DNA from: a virus | IMG/VR virus record: IMGVR_UViG_3300046450_002269 | Coordinates: 1-27,255 of that record | Direction: 5' to 3' (one strand) | Length of the DNA stretch: 27,255 bases | In this document: positions 21,112 through 27,255 of the stretch, piece by piece | Position numbering within the stretch: the stretch's first letter is position 1 | How the letters are laid out: every line of letters starts with the position of its first letter | The notes under the pieces: generated by a model | The model's database searches: none | The model's input: only the letters and a program-made list of their open reading frames with translations | What the model was told of the DNA's origin: nothing | Translations under genes and position numbers: made by a program

Positions 21112-21333
21112 ATGGCAACTTATAGTATCCGTTATTGTGTTAGATGAAACTACTTACAACACGCCACTAGGTTAGTGAGCGAACTTACACAACACAGAGA
21201 ATATAATTCACAAGATTTTCATTTGATCGAAGGGAAGCAAGGAGAGTTTACTTTGTGGAGAGATAATGAAAAAATATACGATAAAGGTGATAATGATTTT
21301 CCTTCTGGGAATGACATTATCCACTTGCTCTGA
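21112..21333 (+). CDS. SelW-like (Rdx family) selenoprotein, in-frame UGA as selenocysteine
   Basis: The frame reads MATYSIRYCVR, then TGA at 21145-21147, then NYLQHATRLVSELTQHREYN and on to a TGA at 21331-21333, 73 residues in all. With the first TGA read as selenocysteine (U12) the N-terminus is RYCVRUNYL, the CxxU redox site at the end of the first beta strand of the SelT/SelW/SelH family. Later landmarks agree: LxxEL helix, LIEGKQGEFTLWRD (family: G-x-x-G-x-F-x-V), EKIYDK, and DFPS (family GGFP). The length is normal for the family. AAAGG stands six bases before the ATG. Family members are small thioredoxin-fold redox proteins. The Sec machinery must come from the host or elsewhere in the phage. 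The alternative is a nonsense-broken gene with Cys or Trp at that site. Confidence 0.85.
21162..21181 (+). promoter_or_regulatory. Candidate bacterial SECIS hairpin
   Basis: CGC-CACTA (21162-21169) pairs with TAGTG-A-GCG (21173-21181), giving eight base pairs with one bulged A and a three-base GGT loop. The first loop G is 22 bases past the in-frame TGA. Bacterial SECIS elements lie within the coding region just after the UGA, with a G in the first two apical-loop positions and the loop roughly 16-37 bases away; this hairpin meets those rules, and SelB would bind it. Confidence 0.7.
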
Positions 21334-21466
21334 GAAACCAATGTACATGAAGTCGGCTAGCCATACATACATATGTAAAATGGGTTGTCAAAATTATCCT
21401 TCGTTATGGAAAGGTAAGGATAAAATTAAACTGTGGAGACCATACGAATTAAACAGGCGCAAATGA
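21266..21466 (+). CDS. Small putative lipoprotein
   Basis: MKKYTIKVIMIFLLGMTLST followed by C is a lipoprotein signal: two lysines, a hydrophobic core and the lipobox LSTC with the acylated Cys at residue 21. The mature part is about 46 residues with two more cysteines (YICKMGC) and a basic, aromatic tail. GGAGAG stands just before the ATG. The first 68 bases overlap the end of the SelW-like gene in another frame, which is unusual here and lowers confidence. It ends two bases before the TTG start of the next gene. Confidence 0.6.
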   Translation: MKKYTIKVIMIFLLGMTLSTCSEKPMYMKSASHTYICKMGCQNYPSLWKGKDKIKLWRPYELNRRK

Positions 21467-21467
21467 A

Positions 21468-22028
21468 TTGGATTATAAAGACTATATAAGTTTAGATAAA
21501 ATATTAAATGCACAAACTCCAGTAACACAAGAACCAATGGAATTGGTGTTTATTATTGCTCATCAAGTTACGGAATTATGGTTTAAAGTTTTAATACAAG
21601 AATTAACCTGTTTAATTGAAATACCAGCCGATCAACGTTATAACCCAACAATACAATTAGACAGAATAGTAAAAATATTTGATCATTTAATTACATTGTG
21701 GGGAGTATTAGCAACAATGACTCCGGAAGAATACGAACAGTTTAGATTTAAATTAGGAAATGCTTCTGGATTACAATCTATACAATATAAAGAAGTTAAA
21801 GTACTTTTAAATAAATTACCAACACGTTGGAATTATAAGTACAAGCACTATCTTACTAATATTGAAAATGCTTTTAAAAAATATCAGTTTTCGCATATGA
21901 AAACAGCAGAACGAATGATTGGAAACAAAGAAGGCACTGGCGGAACTACTGGTGTAGAATATCTTAAAAAGGCCGTTGATGTTCCATTATTCGATGAAAT
22001 CGAACCCTATAAATGGAAAGGATGGTAA
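21468..22028 (+). CDS. Compact tryptophan 2,3-dioxygenase-like heme protein
   Basis: The 186-aa protein aligns with bacterial tryptophan 2,3-dioxygenase (usually about 280 aa) at both ends: DYKDYISLDKILNAQTP, FIIAHQVTELWFK, EEYEQFRFKLGNASGLQSIQ, and FSHMKTAERMIGNKEGTGGT. Residues that matter in known enzymes are kept: F28, the active-site H32, substrate-binding R93, the heme ligand H143 and T157 in the GTGG loop. About 100 residues between the LQSIQY helix and the heme-ligand helix are missing. The family opens the indole ring of tryptophan to N-formylkynurenine. The only start that keeps the conserved N-terminus is TTG at 21468. It may oxidise tryptophan or a different indole or small substrate. 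It overlaps purC by TAATG. Confidence 0.85.
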   Translation: MDYKDYISLDKILNAQTPVTQEPMELVFIIAHQVTELWFKVLIQELTCLIEIPADQRYNPTIQLDRIVKIFDHLITLWGVLATMTPEEYEQFRFKLGNASGLQSIQYKEVKVLLNKLPTRWNYKYKHYLTNIENAFKKYQFSHMKTAERMIGNKEGTGGTTGVEYLKKAVDVPLFDEIEPYKWKGW

Positions 22029-22864
22029 TGATAATTGAAGGTAAAACAAAACGAATAGAAGTATTAGATGATCCAACCCTAGTACGGATCACAACTAAGG
22101 ATTCCCTTACAGCAAACGACGCCGCTATACAAGCTGATTTGCCTGTAGCCGAAGATAAAACCTCACAAAATTGTAGTGTAATGTTTCATTTAAAAAAAGC
22201 AGGTATACCTGTTGCATATGAAACAAGAAACGACGAAACATCTTTTATTTCAAAAAATTGTAAAATGATTCCTATTGAATGTATTATGCGTAGGCGAGCA
22301 TTTGGTAGTTATTTAAAAAGAGAACCAAGTAAAAAATCAGGTGAAATATTTGATCCATTACTAACAGAATTTTTTCATAAAAATGCAATAGTTGGTAATG
22401 AAATGATAACAGAAGATAAAGCACGAGAGTTATATCTACGTGATGGTAAGTGGACAGAAACAGTATATACAGATCCATTAATAGAAGTTCGGGTTGATTC
22501 GTGGATGCTTTTTCCGCCAAAAGAACCGCGATATGATATGCAACCATTAAAATATATGCGTCCAGAAGTTGATGGAGTAACTCTTGAGTACATTAGAAAA
22601 GATTTAATGATACCTTGTTTTGAAATATTGGAAAAAGCATGGAAAAAGTTTGATGTCGAATTAATTGATATGAAAATAGAAATTGGTATTGACAACGAAA
22701 AACAACTCGTTATAGCAGATGTAATAGATAATGATAGTTGGCGCATTTGGCCAAAAGGTGATCCAAAACAACAGTTAGATAAGCAAGCGTTTAGAGACGG
22801 AGACAAATTGACTGAAATACAAAAAAAATATGCAGTGGTAACAGAGTATACTAAGCAATTTTAA
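22028..22864 (+). CDS. purC: SAICAR synthetase (PurC)
   Basis: PurC joins aspartate to CAIR with ATP to give SAICAR in purine synthesis. The start MIIEGKTKRIEVLDDPTLVR is the family's EGKTK(R) strand, followed by FKDSLTANDA-like KDSLTANDAA, IPVAYETRND, CIMRRRAFGSYLKRE (canonical VVRNxAAGSxxKR), and VIADVIDNDSWRIWP (canonical lADEisPDSxRxW). The length (278 aa) is slightly above the usual bacterial form. I chose the ATG at 22028 because it overlaps the previous stop (TAATG), is preceded by AAAGGA, and gives the normal N-terminus. It ends in a TAATG junction with purF. Confidence 0.95.
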   Translation: MIIEGKTKRIEVLDDPTLVRITTKDSLTANDAAIQADLPVAEDKTSQNCSVMFHLKKAGIPVAYETRNDETSFISKNCKMIPIECIMRRRAFGSYLKREPSKKSGEIFDPLLTEFFHKNAIVGNEMITEDKARELYLRDGKWTETVYTDPLIEVRVDSWMLFPPKEPRYDMQPLKYMRPEVDGVTLEYIRKDLMIPCFEILEKAWKKFDVELIDMKIEIGIDNEKQLVIADVIDNDSWRIWPKGDPKQQLDKQAFRDGDKLTEIQKKYAVVTEYTKQF

Positions 22865-24345
22865 TGTGCGGTATCATTGGAGTATACTCATTAAAGGATA
22901 AAACACGAAATGTTTATCCGTTAGTAATAAAAGGACTGTTGGACTTACAACATCGGGGACAACTCAGTGCCGGAATTACATCATATAATCCTAAAAGAAA
23001 ACGAATACTTCAAACACATAAAAAGAATGGTAAAGTACATGAAGTATTTGAAATAAGCCATCGCTATAAAAGTAAAAGACTTCTAGAAGATTATAGCGGA
23101 CATGCGGCAATAGGACATACACGTTATGCAACTAGTGGTGACAATGAAGACTCATTAGCACAACCATTTGAACGCCCGCATGGTCGAAAATCAAAGTGGT
23201 TTAGTTTAGCATTTAATGGTAACCTAGCCAATGTTGATAAACTAAAAGCAGGATTAGAGGATGTAGGTTATAATATGACTTACGATTCTGATACCGAAGT
23301 TATTATGCACTTTCTTAGTAGAGAAGTGCAATCACATAAGCCTTGGGAAGAACTAAACTTTGTAGACATATTTAAAAATTTATTAAAAGATTTTGATGGA
23401 TCATGGAATATTGCCTTTTTAAATGCTGATGGAAAAATGGTTGCAGTTAGGGATCCCCTAGGCTTAAAGCCTATGTGTTATGGTGTTAAAGATGATATAT
23501 TAGTTTTTGCATCTGAGAGTGTAGTATTATCTAACTTACAAATAGAACCAATTAATTTAAAACCAGGTGAAATGATTATTGCCGAAGATGATCATTTTGA
23601 AGTAAAGAGTTATATTGACACAACAAAAAACAGTTATTGTTTTTTTGAATGGATTTATTTTGCTCACCTAGCATCTGTAATGGATGGAGAATCTGTATAT
23701 CATGTACGAGAAAACATAGGACAAGAATTAGCAAACGAAGAAACAGTAGAGTTTAACAATGATGAGTGGATAGTAGTACCTGTTCCTGATAGTTCGTATG
23801 TTGCTGGAGCAAAATATGCACGAGTAACAGGGTTACCATTTATCCAAGGGTTACTTAAAAATCATTCTGTTGGTAGAACATTTATTGATAATACCAACAG
23901 AGCGTATAATATTCAATTAAAATTTACACATTTACGAGAAGTATTACAAGGTAAAAAAATTATTCTTGTAGATGATTCTATTGTACGTGGAACTACAATG
24001 CAAGCACTGGTAAAAAATTTAAAAGATTGGAGTGGGGCAAAAGAAGTACATTTAAGAATAGGCTGTCCGCCTATTACATCACCATGTTTTTATGGTATAG
24101 ATTTTCCGACTATTAACGAATTATTTGCAGGAGACAAGATACCTGATGCTAGTGAGCTTAACGCAGATAGTTTATACTATCTGTCATTACCAGGATTAAT
24201 GACAGCATTAAATAAAAACGAAGAAGAATTATGTACAGCATGCCTTACATCAAAGTATCCTACTCTAGAAGGTAAAACACGATTTGAGATACAAGTTCAT
24301 GAAAAATCCAGTAAACAAAATGAGCGAGCGAGCATTAACAACTAG
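22864..24345 (+). CDS. purF: Amidophosphoribosyltransferase (PurF)
   Basis: PurF makes phosphoribosylamine from PRPP and glutamine, the first committed step of purine synthesis. It begins MCGIIGVYSLKD with Cys2 ready as the glutaminase nucleophile and no propeptide, then LQHRGQLSAGI, GHTRYATSGDNE and FNGNLAN, all canonical for the glutaminase domain. The phosphoribosyltransferase half has IILVDDSIVRGTTMQALVKN, the PRPP motif. The length (493 aa) is normal. Near the end CTACLTSKYPT parallels the CxACF segment of cellular forms. Its last codons overlap the 30-aa membrane peptide that starts at 24320. Confidence 0.96.
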   Translation: MCGIIGVYSLKDKTRNVYPLVIKGLLDLQHRGQLSAGITSYNPKRKRILQTHKKNGKVHEVFEISHRYKSKRLLEDYSGHAAIGHTRYATSGDNEDSLAQPFERPHGRKSKWFSLAFNGNLANVDKLKAGLEDVGYNMTYDSDTEVIMHFLSREVQSHKPWEELNFVDIFKNLLKDFDGSWNIAFLNADGKMVAVRDPLGLKPMCYGVKDDILVFASESVVLSNLQIEPINLKPGEMIIAEDDHFEVKSYIDTTKNSYCFFEWIYFAHLASVMDGESVYHVRENIGQELANEETVEFNNDEWIVVPVPDSSYVAGAKYARVTGLPFIQGLLKNHSVGRTFIDNTNRAYNIQLKFTHLREVLQGKKIILVDDSIVRGTTMQALVKNLKDWSGAKEVHLRIGCPPITSPCFYGIDFPTINELFAGDKIPDASELNADSLYYLSLPGLMTALNKNEEELCTACLTSKYPTLEGKTRFEIQVHEKSSKQNERASINN

Positions 24346-24412
24346 TATCATAATTATGATTAGTATTGTTGTGATATTTGTTATATCTTTAATAATTATA
24401 GTAGCATTATGA
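24320..24412 (+). CDS. 30-aa single-span membrane peptide between purF and purD
   Basis: MSERALTTSIIIMISIVVIF then VISLIIIVAL is a single membrane span almost without polar residues. The frame overlaps the end of purF and ends in an ATGA overlap with purD, exactly filling the gap between them, which is the packing style of the real genes here. The AATGAGCGAGCG start has no strong Shine-Dalgarno, so translation would depend on coupling. Confidence 0.55.
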   Translation: MSERALTTSIIIMISIVVIFVISLIIIVAL

Positions 24413-25593
24413 AACAAACAGTAACAATAATTGGAAACGGAGGTCGAGAAGACTCACTTCGTTGGAAATTAAGTACCGAAGGAGTCAAAGTTGAATCAGA
24501 GGTTAGTGAGCATTTAACAATTATAGGCCCCGAAGCACCTATTGCGGAAGGACTTACAGACGAATTGGAATCAAAACTTATTCCAGTATTTGGTCCTTCA
24601 AAGTTAGCAGGACGACTGGAAACAAGCAAGTTATGGGCAAAACAATTTATGCAACGTAACGATATTCCTACTGCACATTGGGTAACGTATACACGAGATG
24701 ACATAGAAGAAGTAATATTAAAAACGCATGGTTATCCGTTTGTTATTAAAGAAGACGGATTGTGTGGCGGTAAAGGAGTAGCAGTTTGCGAAACACAAAC
24801 TGAAGCGAACGAAGTTGCAGGAATTTATGCTTCAAATAAATTTAATTCTCCATCAAATAAAATATTAATTGAAGATTTTATTCACGGCGAAGAAGCGAGT
24901 TGTTTTGTATTAACAGATGGGAAGTCTTATAAAGTATTACCATATTGTCAGGATCATAAACGTGTTGGAGAAGGAGACACAGGACCTAATACAGGCGGCA
25001 TGGGTGCATATGCTCCGGCCCCTTTAATGACAAAAAAATTACAAAAACGAGTAGAAAAAGAAATTATAGAGCCCACAATTAAAGGAATGCAAGAAGAAGG
25101 TATTCCATATAAGGGTGTATTATATATTGGATTAATGATTTGCGATGGAGATCCATATGTTATAGAATATAATGTACGGTTTGGAGATCCTGAATGTCAA
25201 GTATTAATGATGTTAATGAAGAGTGAGTTACTTCCGTATTTAGAAGCCGTTGCATTTGAAATATTAGATACATTACCTGATCCTGAATTTCATAAAGGGT
25301 CTGCAATGACAGTTGTTATGTGTTCAGAAGGATATCCAGGTGAATATAAAAAAGGATTTGAAATAGATTTGTGGGGTCATCATAATTTTCAACCACAATT
25401 ACATACGCAAGTGTTTCATGCAGGTGTCAAATATGATGGCGATAATTATATTACTGATGGCGGACGAGTATTAAGTGTATCAGCAAGAGGAAAAACATTA
25501 CAGGAAGCAAGAGATAGAGCATACGAACTAGCCGAAAAAATAAGTTGGGAAGGTAGTTTTTATCGAAAAGATATAGGGCATAGAGCATTATGA
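24409..25593 (+). CDS. purD: Phosphoribosylamine-glycine ligase (PurD)
   Basis: PurD uses ATP to join glycine to phosphoribosylamine, the step after PurF. MKQTVTIIGNGGREDSLRWK is the family's N-terminal loop (GxGGREHAL in most), followed quickly by LTIIGPEAPIAEGL. The ATP-grasp core has DGLCGGKGVAV, EDFIHGEEASCFVLTDG, GPNTGGMGAYAPAP and EYNVRFGDPECQ, all canonical. The N-terminal domain is about 35 residues shorter than usual because the segment between the first loop and the GPEAP loop is reduced, and His of GREHA is Asp. The total is 394 aa. ATGA overlaps join it to both neighbours. Confidence 0.95.
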   Translation: MKQTVTIIGNGGREDSLRWKLSTEGVKVESEVSEHLTIIGPEAPIAEGLTDELESKLIPVFGPSKLAGRLETSKLWAKQFMQRNDIPTAHWVTYTRDDIEEVILKTHGYPFVIKEDGLCGGKGVAVCETQTEANEVAGIYASNKFNSPSNKILIEDFIHGEEASCFVLTDGKSYKVLPYCQDHKRVGEGDTGPNTGGMGAYAPAPLMTKKLQKRVEKEIIEPTIKGMQEEGIPYKGVLYIGLMICDGDPYVIEYNVRFGDPECQVLMMLMKSELLPYLEAVAFEILDTLPDPEFHKGSAMTVVMCSEGYPGEYKKGFEIDLWGHHNFQPQLHTQVFHAGVKYDGDNYITDGGRVLSVSARGKTLQEARDRAYELAEKISWEGSFYRKDIGHRAL

Positions 25594-27134
25594 CAGTAGC
25601 AGTAATAGATTTTGGAGCAAAATATACACATAGTCCAGTGGCGGTAATAGATTTTGGTGCCCAATATACACAACTTATTGCTAGAAGGGTTAGAGAGCAA
25701 AATGTTTATTCTGAAGTTTTTCCACCTAATGTTAAAGCAAACGAATTAAAACATGCTAAAGCAATAATTTTATCAGGTAGCAGATCGGGTGTATATGAAA
25801 TAGAAGCTCCACAATTAGATCCAGACATTTTAAACTTAGGGGTTCCTGTTCTTGGTATATGTTATGGTTTACAAGCAATAGTACATAATGCTGGAGGTAG
25901 AATTATTCGTGGAACTGGAGAATATGGAAACGCAGACATTTATGCAGAAAAAAATTCTCCGTTATTTGATAATTTAATAGATTATATTAGTGGAGCACAA
26001 GTATGGATGAGCCATGCTGATGAAATTGTATCTCTTCCAGAAACGTTTGATGTTATTGCAAGATCATCTAACAATGTTATTGCGGCAGTTAAACATAAAG
26101 AAAAACCTATTTACGGAGTACAGTTCCATCCAGAAGTAATTCATTCACTTATTGGAAAGGATGTATTTAAAAACTTTTTATTTAAAGTTGCACATTGTGA
26201 AAAGGATTGGATTTCAAAATATATTATTGAAGATGCAATTAAGTCTATTAGGGAGCAAGTCGGAGACGGTGAAGTTGTTACAGCAATTAGTGGAGGAGTC
26301 GACTCGGCAGTAGTAGGAACGTTACTACATAAAGCAATAGGTAACCAGTCAAAATGTATTTTTATTGAAAATGGTCTTCTTCGAAAAAACGAAGGTGATA
26401 AAATAATGGATGCATTAAAAAGTTTAGGATTACATGTCGAAAGACATTATTTTGCAGACCAGTTTTGGTCGGTTCTTAAGGGAATCACTGATCCTGAAAC
26501 AAAACGAAAAATAATTGGAAGGGAATTTATTAGATGTTTCGAGAAAGTTGCTGGAGAAGCAAAATTTTTAGCACAAGGCACATTGTATCCGGATGTAATA
26601 GAATCAGGTGCAGGTACAGCGGCAACAATTAAATCACATCATAATGTAGGTGGGTTACCTGACGATATGGATTTTACTTTAATTGAACCAGTTAGAAATT
26701 TATTTAAAGATGAAGTTAGATTATTAGGAAAAGAATTGGGGTTACCAGATACTGTTTTAAACCGACAACCATTCCCCGGGCCGGGATTAGCAGTAAGAAT
26801 ATTAGGAGAGGTAACACACGAAAGATTACAAATATTAAGAGAAGCAGATCATGTGTTTTTAAATACATTAGGTGAACATAAAGATATTTGGCAAGCATTT
26901 GCAGTATTAATACCTAATAAAACTGTTGGAGTAATGGGGGATACTAGAACATATGAAAATATTATTGCATTACGAGTAGTTTCAAGCGAAGATGGAATGA
27001 CAGCAGATTGGTATGATATACCGCATGATATACTTAAAAAATGTTCTACTGAAATTATTAACAACGTTAAAGGCGTTAACAGGGTTGTATATGATATAAC
27101 TTCTAAACCACCAGGGACAATAGAATGGGAATAG
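25590..27134 (+). CDS. guaA: GMP synthase (GuaA) with duplicated N-terminal segment
   Basis: GuaA aminates XMP to GMP with glutamine and ATP. The glutaminase half has VLGICYGLQAI with the nucleophilic Cys and YGVQFHPEV with the catalytic His-x-Glu. The ATP pyrophosphatase half has AISGGVDSAVVG, and the C-terminal dimer part has LNRQPFPGPGLAVRILGEVT and a typical end, TSKPPGTIEWE. The first 16 codons (MTVAVIDFGAKYTHSP) repeat the true start VAVIDFGAQYTQ; a GTG at 25638 would give the normal start. The glycine-rich turn is SGSRSGVYE instead of SGGPxSVYD. The length (514 aa) is normal. It overlaps purD by ATGA. Confidence 0.95.
   Translation: MTVAVIDFGAKYTHSPVAVIDFGAQYTQLIARRVREQNVYSEVFPPNVKANELKHAKAIILSGSRSGVYEIEAPQLDPDILNLGVPVLGICYGLQAIVHNAGGRIIRGTGEYGNADIYAEKNSPLFDNLIDYISGAQVWMSHADEIVSLPETFDVIARSSNNVIAAVKHKEKPIYGVQFHPEVIHSLIGKDVFKNFLFKVAHCEKDWISKYIIEDAIKSIREQVGDGEVVTAISGGVDSAVVGTLLHKAIGNQSKCIFIENGLLRKNEGDKIMDALKSLGLHVERHYFADQFWSVLKGITDPETKRKIIGREFIRCFEKVAGEAKFLAQGTLYPDVIESGAGTAATIKSHHNVGGLPDDMDFTLIEPVRNLFKDEVRLLGKELGLPDTVLNRQPFPGPGLAVRILGEVTHERLQILREADHVFLNTLGEHKDIWQAFAVLIPNKTVGVMGDTRTYENIIALRVVSSEDGMTADWYDIPHDILKKCSTEIINNVKGVNRVVYDITSKPPGTIEWE
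25592..25669 (+). repeat. Imperfect tandem repeat in the 5' end of guaA
   Basis: The stretch encoding VAVIDFGAKYTH and the one encoding VAVIDFGAQYTQ lie one after the other with a 48-base offset and share most bases (GTAATAGATTTTGG is common to both). It is an in-frame duplication of the first beta strand of the glutaminase domain. Confidence 0.85.
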
Positions 27135-27208
27135 ACTTTGTTGCCTTATTCATTTGGACGTATGGACTCCCGTCTATTCTAATTTATGCTTGGATACAGT
27201 CATTATGA
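27125..27208 (+). CDS. 27-aa membrane peptide
   Basis: A frame overlapping the last codons of guaA reads MGIDFVALFIWTYGLPSILI then YAWIQSL, one membrane span. It ends in an ATGA overlap with the next start. The position between two genes and the coupling pattern match the peptide between purF and purD. Support is limited to context. Confidence 0.5.
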   Translation: MGIDFVALFIWTYGLPSILIYAWIQSL

Positions 27209-27255
27209 AAATAGCATTAATAATAGGAATAATTCTACTTCTTAGTAGTTGCTCA
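27205..27255 (+). CDS. Start of a lipoprotein, cut by the window edge
   Basis: The last 51 bases read MKIALIIGIILLLSSCS, a short lipoprotein signal with lipobox LSSC and the acylated Cys at residue 16. The rest of the gene is outside the window. Its ATG overlaps the previous stop (ATGA). Confidence 0.65.
   Translation, partial: MKIALIIGIILLLSSCS

Noticed and set aside
21145-21147. In-frame TGA as evidence of a simple pseudogene
   Set aside because: The TGA falls on the exact selenocysteine position of the SelW-type CxxU motif and is followed by a SECIS-like hairpin; the rest of the frame is intact. Decay is kept only as the alternative.
1-27255. CRISPR array, integrase or attachment site
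   Set aside because: I saw no regularly spaced repeats, no integrase gene and no tRNA duplicate that would mark an attachment site apart from the HNH insert.

Overview
The window reads as part of a large, AT-rich tailed-phage genome, most likely a T4-like marine myovirus. The grounds are: almost every gene lies on one strand; genes abut or overlap through ATGA and TAATG junctions; many products are tiny; and there are clear phage markers. These are a T4 DenV-type pyrimidine-dimer glycosylase (11008-11412), a GroES/gp31-like co-chaperonin (1253-1585), a DUF3310 protein (10742-11011), and a tRNA with an HNH endonuclease. The host cannot be named from the sequence.

Layout. (1) 1-14027 is a dense plus-strand block of small unknown proteins and modification enzymes: radical SAM proteins, 2-oxoglutarate/Fe(II)-type oxygenases, two tandem glycosyltransferase-like proteins, a phosphoribosyltransferase, a methyltransferase, an SGNH-like hydrolase and two further paralog pairs. 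(2) 14011-17660 holds small membrane, coiled-coil and unknown genes. It carries good sigma70-type promoters (14011-14039 plus strand, 16103-16131 plus strand, 15807-15835 minus strand), the only convincing minus-strand protein gene outside the tRNA region (15462-15791), and two hairpin terminators. (3) 17674-19918 holds two more radical SAM genes, making five in total. (4) 19925-20980 is an RNA region: a tRNA-Pro(UGG) whose 3' end has been separated by an HNH-bearing insert, an armless tRNA remnant, an oversized tRNA-like fold and about 350 nt of hairpin-rich non-coding sequence. (5) 20998-27255 holds small membrane and lipoprotein genes, a SelW-like gene with an in-frame UGA, a compact tryptophan 2,3-dioxygenase, and purC, purF, purD and guaA.

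The most exciting item is at 21112-21333. A 73-residue SelT/SelW/SelH (Rdx) family protein is read through one in-frame TGA that falls exactly at the second position of the family's CxxU/CxxC redox motif. It is followed about 22 nt downstream by a hairpin with a GGU loop that fits the bacterial SECIS rules. I read this as a phage-encoded selenoprotein. Immediately downstream is a tryptophan 2,3-dioxygenase about 100 residues shorter than normal that keeps its heme ligand and substrate-contacting residues. The structured RNA region upstream is a candidate for a large ornamented phage RNA, but I cannot assign it to a known family by eye.

How the genes may work together (inference): purF, purD, purC and guaA, with the phosphoribosyltransferase at 2768, point to boosting purine supply during infection. 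The radical SAM, oxygenase, glycosyltransferase and methyltransferase genes look like a modification toolkit of unknown target. DenV repairs UV damage and the GroES-like protein helps fold virion proteins.
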